DNA of 64,000 bases from Aldrovandia affinis (Eukaryota > Chordata > Actinopteri > Notacanthiformes > Halosauridae). The stretch covers positions 1,459,213 to 1,523,212 of the forward strand of contig JAINUG010000110.1 in the NCBI GenBank assembly GCA_029706075.1, given 5' to 3'. Of the stretch, positions 1 through 12,136 are shown piece after piece. The notes under the pieces were generated by a model. That model ran no database searches. It saw nothing but the letters and a program-made list of their open reading frames with translations, and was not told the DNA's origin. Within the stretch, counting starts at the first letter, position 1. Each line of letters opens with the position of its first letter. The position numbers and the translations under genes were made by a program.

Positions 1-127
1 ATTATCGCCCCCCGTGGGGCTCTCAGCCAGAGCCGGACTTGACGTAGCCGGGTTTTGAACCATGGCTGCACTAGGCAATTTCCCTGAATGGCGAATGCTT
101 TGACCGTTATGCTGCCCGAGGCCCCAT
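1..127 (-). repeat. tRNA-derived SINE, cut by window edge
   Basis: On the minus strand this reads as a tRNA-like SINE head: a GGGGCCTCGGGCAGCATAACGG-type start near 125, then a B-box-like GGTTCAAAACCC, then a GC-rich stretch ending in a CCCC/GGGG hairpin at the window edge. It is much more GC-rich than its surroundings. The 3' part lies outside the window. It is a non-coding retroposon; the subfamily is not identified. Confidence 0.6.
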
Positions 128-1013
128 CTATATTGTTTTTTCATTGCAACATGCTTATTTAGTTTTTATTCTTCATGAAAAATTAAATATTGTTGGTAAG
201 TCTTCATGCTTAGTTGTATGAATTGCTTAGTCATGTGGGACTTTACCCCTTTAATCAGAACAATGTAATCAGTTTAATAATATAGCATCCAGCAGTGTGA
301 TGATGCTAGCATTGTAGCAGGACATTCCACCCTGCCAAGGAGCCCAGCCTTTTGGCAATGCGGTGAAGTTCCTGCATTGTTGAGTGGGAGAACTGGGTTC
401 ATCCTTCTTGAACTCCCCCCCCACTTGACACAATAGTAATACTGTTGTAATGATACTCAAGATTGTTTTCACTGACAGCAGTTTGTGAGTGTGAGCATGC
501 TGTCAGCTTGAAAAGCCATGGCTAGCCTGTCATGTGCTATCACGTTCAGCATCATAACTAAGCTGAGTTGGAGGCCACCTTGTCAGATAGCCCCTGGGTT
601 ATGCTGTGTACAATACATCCTCCTCAATGAGGACAGCTGCGGCTAACGTATATTGAGAAACACATGTCTGCTGGATACAGGGGGATAAACAACATGTTGA
701 GATTCAGTGCCAATTACAGTCACCCCAGCACCACTATCATTTACCCTCTCGTCTGAGGGAATCCTGACCTCAGCCCGACTCAAAGTGTCAGCTGGGTAAT
801 TTTTCCCACAGGAACATTTCTGCAAACAGAGAGGGTCATGGTGAACAAAAGCACATACCACAGTGCTTACCTCCATGACTTGGAAAATGAGGATGATATT
901 CAGACTGACATAGAGAAGGTCACTTGGTCTCAAAGCACATCAAGACTTACAGATTTTATATACAGGCATATTTTGACACATTCAAATGTAAGGCATTATG
1001 TACCATGTACATA
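128..1013. other. non-coding AT-rich sequence
   Basis: No gene, repeat end or splice-like structure was recognised. Open frames are short and have no familiar motif. The only composition feature is a short C-run near 415-422. Confidence 0.5.
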
Positions 1014-1240
1014 AAAAGTATTCACCCCCTTTGGCATTTTTCATTTTATTTTATTACTTCATGGAATCTAAATATATTTAATGGGATTTCTTGCCACTGA
1101 TCAACACAAAATACTTTATAATGTCAAATAAAAAACCAAGCTGTTTCTTGGTGAACAGCAATCTTCAAATCTTTCCACAGATTCACAATGGGATTGGGGT
1201 CTGGGTTTTGACTCGCCACTCAGGACATTGATTAAAGTAT
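1014..1240 (-). mobile_element. Tc1-like transposon relic, C-terminal part
   Basis: The minus strand encodes a decayed Tc1 transposase C-terminus. One frame gives SQNPDPNPIVNLWKDLKIAV, matching the canonical [15 protein letters not shown] block that carries the third catalytic acidic residue; here that E has become V. The 3' untranslated part (about 1020-1135) matches the start of the Tc1 relic at 18.5 kb nearly base for base, including a shared block around CCACTGATCAACACAAAATA, so both belong to one family. The rest of the element is missing. It cannot be active. Confidence 0.85.
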
Positions 1241-4200
1241 TGTAAGGTATAACTACAAACTGAGAGTAGGCTACAAAAATAAGCCTGTAGTAATATACTG
1301 TAAGTACAAATTCTAATCAGTAAAGTATTCAAATTCTTAAAATGTATGCATGTTGATTGATGATTGATTGATGCTCATGTGTTTGTATCTCAGAGGTTCT
1401 AATGCATGTGGAATTTGTCACATGTTAAGATAAAGCTTACTTATACGTAAAAGCCAAAACAAGTTCAAATTGTCATGAACACTAGATACAGACAAAATAA
1501 AATCAGAAACAACCAAAAGGTTGATAGAAATTTCAAAATCACACCAGTACACTACAGTGATGGTGTAAAAAACATACATTAATAAAATGTTCATGTGGGA
1601 GATACATTTATGATATTACAATTTTTAAGAGCTTTCTTTTTTGATAAATAACATCCAGATGACCCTACCACAGATTAATATTGTGAGGTGGGGCCAAAGT
1701 TGCATCCCTCCAAGGAGGTCACGCACAATATTTATTTATTGATTAAATATACCAGATGTAGCATCTGTAAAGTCATTATAAATAGTTCTGAAAATATTTT
1801 AAGTGCGCAAGGGAAATTTTCTGGCTTATTTCTAAACAAAACAAAGCTAAGGCTGTTAAACAGAACTGTTAAGCTAACTGGGTGTGTTGTGTGTAACCAG
1901 TAATGTTATTTCTTTTAATATTACCTGATATAATTTATATAATTATATTGTTGATGATATGATATGAATTATATATTGATATAATTCCACCAATGACATA
2001 TGCTTATTTTTTATGGTGCACTTGTGTTGCTTGATTATATATTTTTTTATTCCAACCCATCATCTCATTACTAGTTTTAATAGAACGCTGCATATTTGAT
2101 AAAGAGAATGTTATGTCGAAACCGAGATTTGTTGTGCCTCTCTTTTTTCACAGGCACACTGGTTAAACAGGAAAGTAGGGAAACTTCAAGACCTAACTCC
2201 ATGGACATATACAATGTGTTCGTTCAAGGGGCACTCCTTGAAAAAATTCCAACATGACAAACTTAGATTCTCCTCGTGACATGTTTAAGTTACTCAGATT
2301 TGAATGTACTGCATATTTTTTGGCAATGCCCTTAGTTTTCGCTTGAATGACGAATTACACAGTGATTTTGAAATTATCTGCAGAAAAATTCAACGAGGGC
2401 AAGGCGCATTCATAAAATCTAATGGTTTTGACTAAAATCATGCACCAGTTTTTATGGACATCGAATGAAATTCGATTTCTCTTCCCTGCAGAACTCTCCT
2501 GTGACAGCATTCTGAAATCCACTGAGGGCCGGGCTAAGAATGCACATTGGATATCTTCAGATTGATACAGTACGCTTCACTGTGCTTGGATCTAGAGGTT
2601 AATTACAGCTACATCCATGAATGTAAAGTGGGGAAGATGGAACTGCATAGAATAATGTCAGTTTTCATATTTAATAATATCAGATATGACTTTAAAGATG
2701 TTCTTTTTGATGGATTCTGGGGGCTCTAATTAGGACATCAGTGTTACTCTGCACTGTTCATCACGTTGATTCCCATGGGGCTCAGTCCGACATATGAAGA
2801 TGTGGCTCAGCTGTAATCAATCACACTAATCACAATTAATTGCAATTCATAGCCAAAAGTAGAGTTCAAAGCTCACTTCAAATGGTATTCTAAGCAGTCG
2901 TTTAAATACATTTTAAATCAGACTGGTATAATTGTCATTTAATTTACGTTAGGGTATTAGCACTTAATGACATTCCCTCTGGAGGCTTGATGCTGACAGT
3001 GGATTATTGTGAACAGCAGTTAGAATAAACAGAGACAATGGGAAGGATCAGGGAAATTGACAAACTTGATTATTGCTTCTTTAATTAAGGCAAATTGCCT
3101 AAGTTAAATTAATTTCCTTATTTCCCCCATTCATTTCAAGTGCAATTAATGGCCAATAAAAAAATGTATTCTATTAACAATGGCAAGAAATAAATTGCAG
3201 TAATTGATAATTGTATTACATTTTTGGGGTTCTGAATCTGGCCCTGAACTGGTTAAAATTGTAAAGTGGGCAGCACTGTGCACTTTGTGACACCATGGAA
3301 TAATATATAGACATATTTGAGCAACTTTGGCCTCCATTTTGGACTTGTTCCTGGATTTCTACAGTGTGCAGGTATCCATATTCTCTCTCTCCAGAATGGG
3401 AAGCAAAGACATGTGATGTGAATTTGTGTAGGTTTATGGCTACAGAGATGGCAAGGGCATCATTTTCTCAGCACAATCATAACTTGGCTGGGCAGCCGGT
3501 GAGTTTAGGCAGGAGGTGCTTGAACAGAGCTCCAGTGCATGCCGTCGTGGCTCATTCCTGTGCATCAGGTTCACTCTGCACCGAGAGCCTCAGCCCCTGT
3601 TAGCTGCTGGCATGCCTCTCCACTACACAGGCAAACACGTGTCCGAGGAGCAAAGAAAACCCAAAGAGCATGCTTCATTAAAAGGACAACTGTCACAGCC
3701 GCCATTGAAAAATATGTCCCATTCTGATAATGAAAGCAAGGGAAATTCAGTTCCGATTTTGCACGCGGCGCTTGGTTATGAAAGGCAGTTCCTATGGGAG
3801 GGTGGGCCTCACCAGCTTTGCAAGTGTAAAAAAGTGTTGACAAGTTCACAAAGCCTTCTTGGAAAATGTCTGTGGGAAGGTGCCAGCGCATTTGCCTCCC
3901 TCATATTATTGTCTGCAGATCCAATTTCAATGCAGTAAAGATGATTATGATATCTTGCCAGGGGGTATCTCAGCCGTCTCCTGGTTCTCGTGACAGTTTA
4001 CTGTCAACCTGTAGCTTAATAGGGTTGCATTTCTATTCTGAATCCCACATAGAGTCTCTTTCTCAAGAGCCGACTCTGCAACATTAAGTTGATTCAAAAT
4101 GGCCTTATTTAATATATTATTGACAAGTAAGGTTTTTAAAAAGGTTAGCAGCATTCATGGCTAACAAGAATAAAGAATCTTCTGTAATAGTATTTCCAGT

Positions 4201-6163
4201 ATGGCATATGCCAAGATTTTAAAAAAGTTCAGCGATTCATATTAGTATTCAATACCTGGCCATGACATTTTGATTCACCTTTTACTAAATGAATCAATTC
4301 CATTGTATTATATTCACTATGCATTGGGTTGCTGCATTTGTGCATGTTGTAGTTGAATACAGCAGTTTGCTTGAAACTGAATTGCCTCTTTTCAAAAAAG
4401 AAAGTTAATTTACCTTGGAATAAGAAAACCTCCTGCCATTGTCAGTATCTGTATGCCAATTTTATATAAAATATTACTGTGACAACAAGAAAATTGAGAC
4501 AATTGCAGCACACTCCCCTTCAGCTTTTCGTTCCTCTGAGGATACAGAAACAGGAGGGGAGGAGGGAGCTTTCCAGCCATGCAGTGTTAGATCTGGATAT
4601 GTAGACATCTAGTTTAGGGAAGAAGCTTTAAAATCAAGCTCTGCTATGGTAGGTGTCTTATGGAATATGAATACTTTAATTAATGGGAATGTGCAGTGCA
4701 AGATTATATCATGCCTTCAATGATCTTGCTAACCTCTCCGTAATCCACTATTTAACTTTTTTATGTTTATTTTTCTATCTGGATAATGAAAGATATACAT
4801 TAGATTGTAGTTTTACAAGGTAGTAGTGGCATATTAATATTTATGGGATTTATTTATTTGGTCACCTAGATAATTATGAAAAAAGTTTATTTACCACAGT
4901 CACTAGTCACCTACCATAACCCTCCTAAATACTCTGGTATCCTCTAACAGTGTGCATTGTGCTAACAGTATTCAACTGGCCAAAGAGTCAGATTTTACCA
5001 CTTGCAATGAATCAATTTAAATTTCTGTGAACCGCTGATTATGATTTCTGTATCAACTCTGATGATACTGTAGAGTAGATGGGTGCTAAGCAGTGGTGGA
5101 AGTCTAACATGACAACTAGCAAACAAGATATTTGCATGTGGCATATTTGTACACATCAAAGCAAATGATTTTGGTTTTGATTTAATATTTGGACGCTATA
5201 TATGTAATATTTTCATTAGGATCTCCAAATCGCCTGAGAGGTTACATTTACATGATTATGTTAGAGCAAGATGACAAGCACTGTTCAACCTTATACAGGA
5301 TGACAAGTGTTTTGCTCATAACTTAACTACATCTGACCATCACATACAAGTTTGACATAGTAAATGTGTGGAAGGCAATAATACCAAAGCACAGGTGCAG
5401 GATTACAAACAGAACCCAAAATATACTCCTACAAACCTGTGTTGCCAGCAATCTTACAGAGTCAAATAACAGACCACGGATTTGAACAACTTCAATACTA
5501 TACTTCAAATAATCGTCATACAATAATTAATTCATGTAACATGCCATTGACTCACATTCCTCTATTTAGAGGAAGAAAGAAGTGGCAAGCCCTGAGATCA
5601 AGAGAGAGAAAGAGATTTAATTGGAGTTTCCCAAATGAAGAAAAACATTTTCTTGTATCCAATCACCATGAAAGGGGTTAGAGCCTAAGACATTTGGAAT
5701 GGGATGCCTTTCCACTGCTCTTTTTTGATTTCCCAAGAGCTTAGTTTTATCTCTTGGAGGGAAAAAAAATGTTCTGTAACACAAAGCAGAGAGGAGGGAG
5801 AGGAAAATCGCCCCTTGAATCAAGTCATGACTGAAATCAACTGCACAGGACAACTGACTTCCCACTCACAGATACTTATAAAATATGATTATTCTGACAA
5901 GGGAAAATAAGAGAATGCTGTTTTTAACCTTAAGGGTAAATGTGATTGATGAATGTGAAGGCATATGTAATGTGTCTAAGGCCCACATTCAATGCACTGC
6001 ACTTTGTGTTTCAGTGATGAAATTGAGTGTTACTTTTGGGCAATTACCTGAAAATGGGGAAATGGTGACCCAAATTTTAAAAACTATAGTTCCATATCAA
6101 GTTGTGTGTCAAATGAAAAATATGATTGAATATATTATATTGATATATATGAATGTAAATGTA
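1241..6163. other. long non-coding stretch; possible conserved blocks
   Basis: No recognisable exon or transposon. Blocks at about 2745-3135 are unusually rich in TAATTA/ATTAAT/CAATTAA words typical of homeodomain-bound vertebrate enhancers. A GC-richer block at 3380-4000 carries an unrecognised 140-residue open frame (3516-3938, plus) that has no motif and overlaps frames on the other strand; I do not call it a gene. The remainder is ordinary AT-rich DNA. Confidence 0.4.
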
Positions 6164-6440
6164 TATAGCTGCAAGCAGTGATGAAGGGGCCAATCATAAA
6201 GCACCAATTAGCATCTACAAAGACTTTTCACACATATTTGTATATTTCACATTTCATAGAAAGTCTAAGTCTAGTTTCACTCCACAGGTGAAAATAATAT
6301 TAAATAGGCAAGAGTATAAGCTGGACTTGAAACCCTGAACCTCAAGAATGAAGGTCAAACACTTAATCTTAGTCTTTGCCACTGAGCAGTGCTTTTAACA
6401 ACAGCAACCAGAGTTAGAGTGTTGCAGAATTAAACTCCAA
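6164..6440 (+). repeat. possible dispersed repeat, GCTGCAAGCAG type
   Basis: It begins with TATAGCTGCAAGCAGTGATG followed by AAGGGGCCAA and AAGCACC. I remember this opening as a dispersed repeat in fish genomes. A related-looking start (GAGGCTGCAGGCAACC) occurs near 46,285. The end is not defined. There is no coding capacity. Confidence 0.35.
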
Positions 6441-8795
6441 GCATGAACAAATACATCAAATAGATTTTGTGTCAAGAAAAAATATTGTGGGCATATTTCT
6501 GTTCATGTAAACAGTTAAGGACCATGCACTGATGATGTGTGCATTAGCTGTTGCTGTCAAATCCTCAACCTTAACATTTGAGGGTTGATTACTTTACTTC
6601 CTTCGCTACTGTTTGGTGTATTTTGCAGAAGAAAAAAGTGTTGGACGTGTTGGATAGTTAACCAAATAATAATTGAAAATAAATTATTGTTCTCTTGAAT
6701 TACAGTAAATCATCACAAATCTTTGAGACATGTTTGAATGTGTAGTGCTTTACACGTGTCCCAGATTTTGTGCTGATATTCTCAATGGATATTACATTTT
6801 GAATGATTCAAGTCCAAAGGAGAAGATGTAATTCGTTTTTTTTATTAAAAAAATTAAATGGCAGAAATCCAATATTGTGGACCTAAAAAATATCAATAGC
6901 AAAAATGTTTAGCATGGGGAGATTAGAGGTCTCAGGTCCAAAATGTCATGCCTGACCCAAACTCAAGGACTCTCTTACCTGAGTAACTCCCTTTCCTGAA
7001 CCCAATCAGTAAATTGACCTGACTCAAAATGGACCTGATGACTCCTGGACCCAGGCCTGACCTGAACTAGTTGACTAGCTGCACTGAAGTAGCATAATTC
7101 TGTTTACTTTCAACTTTCACATTGGTAACCAAAATAACCTCCATCACAATGTACACATTTCACATCTTGATCTCAAAATATGAATGAATTAATAGAATTT
7201 TAAATATAGCACAGGGACAGGTTTGCAACAGTCCACAGTCTATAATGTGACAGAAGTGACTTTCTCGGATGTTTTGGCTGGCAGTAAGTATGAAACAAAC
7301 TCACTATATGGAGTTTGAGTTCATATTTAATCATACCCATAGACATTGTTACAAACAAATTCATATAGCTGTTTAAATTCATTGTGTACCATTTCAACAG
7401 AAGGATATTATACATATCTTTTATACACAATTTACATTGAGTATTTCTAAAGCCTTCATTAAGCGTGTGTAATGCCTTGATTAAGATTAAAAATTATTCG
7501 TTCAGAGGCAAATGCAGTTCTTTTTGATGGATGCCATAAACACGTGAATGGAAAAATGAGTCACAAGGCCAGAAAATGCAAAATTGAGATTTTAATATTT
7601 GATTAGATTTCCAGCTTTAAATGGACTCATTAAAATCAGCCAAGGTTTGACAAACTTGTGGTACATTAAGGTCTCTAGTTGTGGTGAGGACAGTAGGGAA
7701 AGTGCACCTGGGCAGTAGTGCTAGTTTTGTCTGTCGCAAACAGAATATTTCCCGCTTCTGCCAAGTTCAGTAGTTCTGTAGTGTACAAAAAAGGTGTTTG
7801 TGTCAACATGGGTTGGGCGGCACAACAGACCAGACCAGTCCAGACCATCTCTTAACTTAAATGCAGGTTTTGGGCTCTAGTTTCATTGTCAAAGCGCAGA
7901 CCGTAGCGCTAATCCAGGACGGAGGCATATTAAGGTAGATCCTTGTCCATTCCGGTAGTTTGGTGATAGGAGACAGTAGCAGCACAGTTGTAAAAGAGGT
8001 TGGTTTAAGAATAATAAATCTGTGGGTGTGGTGAGGATTTCATGGGCAAATATATCATCAGCTTTTTCTCTTTAATACCTTTGCTTTAGTGAACTGGCAA
8101 TTTCATCATGTCTAATGACAAGCATGGCTTGCGAAGAGCAAGTTATGAGATTTGCTTTTACTAAAATAAAATGGAGTATCCCGTAGTTCTTCCAGGTAGC
8201 TATAACTGAGAAGATTAGTAGTTATCTAGCAAGAATACACATACACAAAATCATATTAAAGTATTTAATTTAAAATAATTGTTACATGAATACAGCTCTC
8301 CTTAACTTTCAGTTACCTAGCAGATATATGCCAGTCATATACGACACTGGAATGATGCCCCAAACACAAAATGTGACCAACTGTTTTGTTTACTTTCTGT
8401 GTGTGCAACTCCTAAATGGATGCTATACAAGAAATGTATGTAATTCATGCCAAACTACTCCAGCAAGAACAACAAAAACTGTATGTGTGCTGAAAAAACA
8501 GTAGGTACACTGGCCACAAAAATGGTCTGAGGTAATGTCTTGACACTTTCCCGTCTGTCAAATTCTCATGGGACTACACTAACCAAGGGGAGTCAGTAAA
8601 TACCTTGGGTACCTGTAAGGCTGTTTCCCATGGTAATTGCATGCATTTGTATGAAATCAAGACAAGGATAAGAATAGGTCATATGTCAAGATGTTACATT
8701 TTACATTTGCTTATTGCTTACATAAAGTAAAACTGCTACATTAACATTAGGTATGCATGTGTAATTACATTATGTATTGAGGGGTTTCTACACAG
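6441..8795. other. non-coding stretch
   Basis: No gene recognised. A run of near-repeated CCTGAC/GACCTGA words at about 6930-7075 suggests a degraded short repeat but has no clear unit. The rest is AT-rich without repeat ends that I can name. Confidence 0.4.
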
Positions 8796-9092
8796 GCCTG
8801 GTCGCACGTCCGCCAGGTCACTAAGGTTAAACATCAATGTATCAACGTGAAGGGCATATGACCAGGTAGCTTTCTCCAGTTTCAAATATTTTATTACTGA
8901 CAACCCTAGACCCTCCATAAAACAATATATAAAACCCCACTTTGAGGAAAATTGGGCTGTAAAGGTTGGCTTTGACACAAAACTGTCACTTTTTAAGTTT
9001 AATGGTCAGCAGTATTATAAACCTGGTCTCATGCCCTTTGTTTTCATAGATTGATGTCTGACCATGGTTATATGAAGGGATAAGACCAGGTT
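8796..9092. repeat. inverted pair of short hairpin elements
   Basis: Two units of about 71-72 bp, at 8796-8866 and 9021-9092, each begin with CCTGGTC and end with GACCAGG, so each can fold on itself. The second unit is also related to the reverse complement of the first: after ACCTGGTC both share ATGCCCTT and then ATTGATGTnTnACC. About 154 bp of unrelated sequence separates them. They may be copies of a tiny foldback or MITE-like element, or the ends of a decayed DNA transposon. Family unknown. Confidence 0.5.
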
Positions 9093-10310
9093 GTTCTCTC
9101 GTTTTTTGGAACAAGGTATACTTCTTATAATATTTATGAAGTTACCAATGTAATTGCACAAGAACAAGGCCATTGTAATTTAGTGTAGCCCTTTATTTGA
9201 AGAATAGCATTTCTTAGTTTACCTGTCCTCTTGCTGCATCGGACAGAATTAATTCAATTTCACTTAATCAGTAACTTAAGATTTCCTGCTAATATAAAGA
9301 AAGTCATGGTGATTGGTTTCAAGCTATTTCATTAGCTCATTTATTACTGTCATTACTACAAAGTTGCTGAACATAACTAATTCCTAAGGAGTGTAGAGCA
9401 GAGCGGATCCTCTAGGACACTTCACAACTAATGGCCACTGGGATTTGGGTTGATTATTGTAAAAAAGAGGGTTATAATAAACTGTCAGGAGATCTGGAGG
9501 CACTGTTTATTAACAACCTCATATAAAAATTTATGTTCATGAAATTATGAGAGCTACTGTGCATGGTGAAGTGAAGCCAACCCTCTTGTCCTTGAAAGAG
9601 AGTGGGTTTTTTATCTGGGGTTTTAAGTCACTTCATTGATTTACACTCAATATATGCATACTGTATTGCTTAAAGGCATACAATGCCATTTTTGCTCATT
9701 TAAAATTTGGAATTACATATTTAATATGCTCTCATTACTCACTGTTTACCAACCTGTGAAAAAAATGCAACTCAGAAGTTGTTGAGTAGCTCTTTCCAAG
9801 CACTTCTGTTTGCTACCTGCCTATGGGACTGCTAGAATAACAAAACCGTTGTTGGCATTATATAAAAAGCAGCATGCTTGCAACATCAATGAGTGTCCTT
9901 CCAGTGTCTTTGTTGGGTTTGTGACCTGCCAATAAATCCATCAAAGAAGAAAAGCATGTTGTTACAGGTCAATAGGCACAAATAATGACAGATTGCACTT
10001 GGGAATGAAATGCAGATGCCTCTTTCAGAAAAAGGAAATAAGAGGCCTGAAATATGGCAGTATGACAGAAAGGAAAGATGTGAACTTATGAAAAGTTGGC
10101 AAGCTTAGAGTATGTAAAAGCGCAGACAGCTAGGATGTAACATCCAGTTAATTACCTAGCAATTAACAGGCAAATAACTGCTAATTATTTTTATCAAAGC
10201 AATTTTAAAGAAGCAAATCTTATTTTGCTCTGTTGTTACCGCAATTGTCACCACTGTCACTGGGGCTGCTGCTTGCTGGTTTACACAAACTACTTAAATG
10301 ATGGCACACA
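9093..10310. other. non-coding stretch
   Basis: AT-rich DNA with no gene, repeat boundary or conserved motif that I can support. Confidence 0.5.
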
Positions 10311-11506
10311 CAGTGAGGCAAAGTGAACCCAAGGACCGAGCTTCTGGAGATTGCCAAACTTCATTGGAACTATGGTCAGATGAGACCAAAATTGAAATTA
10401 CACCATTGGAATGCCTGGCATCAAAACAGGAATGCATACAAGGAAAAGCCCCTCATACCTACTATCAAATATGATGAGTGGATCATTGGTGTGTTGGGCT
10501 GGTTTGCTTCCAGGGGCTCTTGTTAAAATCAATGGAATAATGAGGGCCTCCCGGGTGGTCTAGAGGTTACAACGCTCGACGCTGGCCACTGTGACCAGGG
10601 TTCGATTCCACCAGCTGTGCCAGAGTCGGCTCTGGCCAGGAGTGCCACTAGGTTGCAGCAATTGACTGTCTGCCCCAGGGAGGGGGGAGGGAAGCCAACA
10701 TGAGTTTGCTGCATATAGGACTAGCTCTGGTACCGGAGTTACGGTCGACAGTGAGTGCCGTCTTGGAGGAGATGATACTTCGCCTTCGTCACTGCCGGTC
10801 ACAGGGCTACGGCAGCGAACTCACAAAAAATAGGGTGTAATTGGTTACTAAAATGGGAGAAAATCTGAAACAAATTCTTTAAAAAATCTATGCCATAATG
10901 AATTCCACCAAGTACCAGGACATTTTACCTGAAAACCTGGTTGCCTCTGCCAGAAAGCTGAGACTTGACCGTAGGTGGACCTTCCAACAAGATAATGAAC
11001 CCAAAAGTACCTCTAAAATCAGCACAGAAATGGTTTTGTGAAAACAAAATTAAAGTTTTGCAATGGCTATCTAAAGTCCATAAGTCTCTGGACTTAAACC
11101 CTATTGATTTTAACCCTACATGTGGTCTGAATTGAAGCGCAGTCGATAAGCGCAAACCTAAGGATATCAAGGATCTTTAATGGTTCTGCATGGAGGAATG
11201 GTACAAGATCCCTCCAAATGTGTTATCCAACTTTATTAAACATTATAGAATTAGGCTCAGTGCCATTATCCTTGCTAGGGGAGGCTGCAGATGGACTAAG
11301 TACAGGGTTACCAACAATTGTGAAACAATTGTTTAAAAAAAAAATAGAAATGTATAATTTCAAAAATGTGGTTGATTCCATTGAATAATTAATAAAGTAA
11401 AATATTTTCCACATATTGGAAAATTACAATATACTGTATCTCCATAATGGTATTATGTCTTTTTTTCATTTTCATCAAGGGTGCCAATAATTATGGACCT
11501 GAATAT
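10311..11506 (+). mobile_element. Tc1-like transposon relic split by a SINE
   Basis: A decayed Tc1 transposase on the plus strand, 5' truncated near 10,311. A LWSDETKIE block at about 10,367-10,393 holds the first catalytic aspartate. Further on come a QQDN-like block (near 10,988), an SLDLNPI-like block (about 11,087-11,110) and an EEWYKIP-like tail (about 11,190-11,215). Stops and frameshifts are frequent. The element ends with a terminal repeat containing CAAGGGTGCCAATAATTATG and GGACCTGA (about 11,477-11,505). The mirror of that end, TCAGGTCCAAAATTATTG, is seen at 53.6 kb. A SINE occupies 10,544-10,894. It is non-functional. Confidence 0.88.
10544..10894 (+). mobile_element. tRNA-derived SINE inserted in the Tc1 relic
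   Basis: It has a tRNA-like head with an A-box-like GGGTGGTCTAGAGGTTA and a B-box GGTTCGATTCC (about 10,599-10,609). A GC-rich body follows, then a 3' part with GGGTGTAATTGG and AAAATGGGAGAAAA. The same 3' motif is present in the SINE at 53.3 kb. The Tc1 sequence resumes immediately after, and the 7-bp word ATAATGA stands on both sides (10,537-10,543 and 10,895-10,901), which looks like the target-site duplication. RNA polymerase III promoter boxes are expected for this class. It should not be read as a tRNA gene. Confidence 0.85.
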
Positions 11507-12136
11507 ATATCAATTTATATGGCTGCCAGTTGTTTTCAGAGATGCCAGAAAACTGATTAGCATTGTTGAATTGTAGAAAGAGCAGAAAAGGTTATACACT
11601 TTGTTACTTTTATTATTACATTTTAGAGTAAGACAGTTTGTTATTCCAGCCAACTTTGAATCCTGCCACATTCTCTTGTGCCCACAACATCTCAATGCAC
11701 ACGGAACCTCTGCAGTCATATCACATCAATTCCAGGCCCATGGAAAAACACCACTGAGAGAAAACTATTGATAAGTGCATAAAATTGTTTTCTGCTCTCA
11801 GACTCAAGGCTTTGGATTGTCTTAATCATGCGCTGTTGAGGTGGAGTGGATGAAAAATTAAAGAGGAGAGGAATGAAGGGCTTAATCACAGGGATTTTGG
11901 TTTATATCTTTCGAATTTACAATGAGGGAAAATTGAGCACAGAATAAGAACTATACCCAGGCGGTTAGAAGAATCCCCTAGATTAGATTTAAAGTTTACA
12001 ATGCTTCTAGTTGATCTTGTCTTAAACTAAAAGTCTGTATTATTCTCTTTGAATCTGTTATCTCTTCATCCAGGATAAGTGAGTGGGTTTGAGGGCCTGA
12101 TGCAACACTATCTGCAATGACTGTCCTAACTATTGT
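11507..12136. other. non-coding stretch between mobile elements
   Basis: AT-rich DNA with no gene recognised. The missing 5' part of the following LTR may lie in its last 100-200 bases, but I cannot place its start. Confidence 0.4.

Noticed and set aside
3516-3938. 140-codon plus-strand open frame
   Set aside because: No recognisable domain, no splice context, and another long frame on the opposite strand overlaps it; more likely a GC-rich non-coding block.
10544-10660. tRNA gene candidate with a good B-box (GGTTCGATTCC)
   Set aside because: The tRNA-like head continues into a SINE body and tail with flanking ATAATGA duplication; no full cloverleaf is formed.
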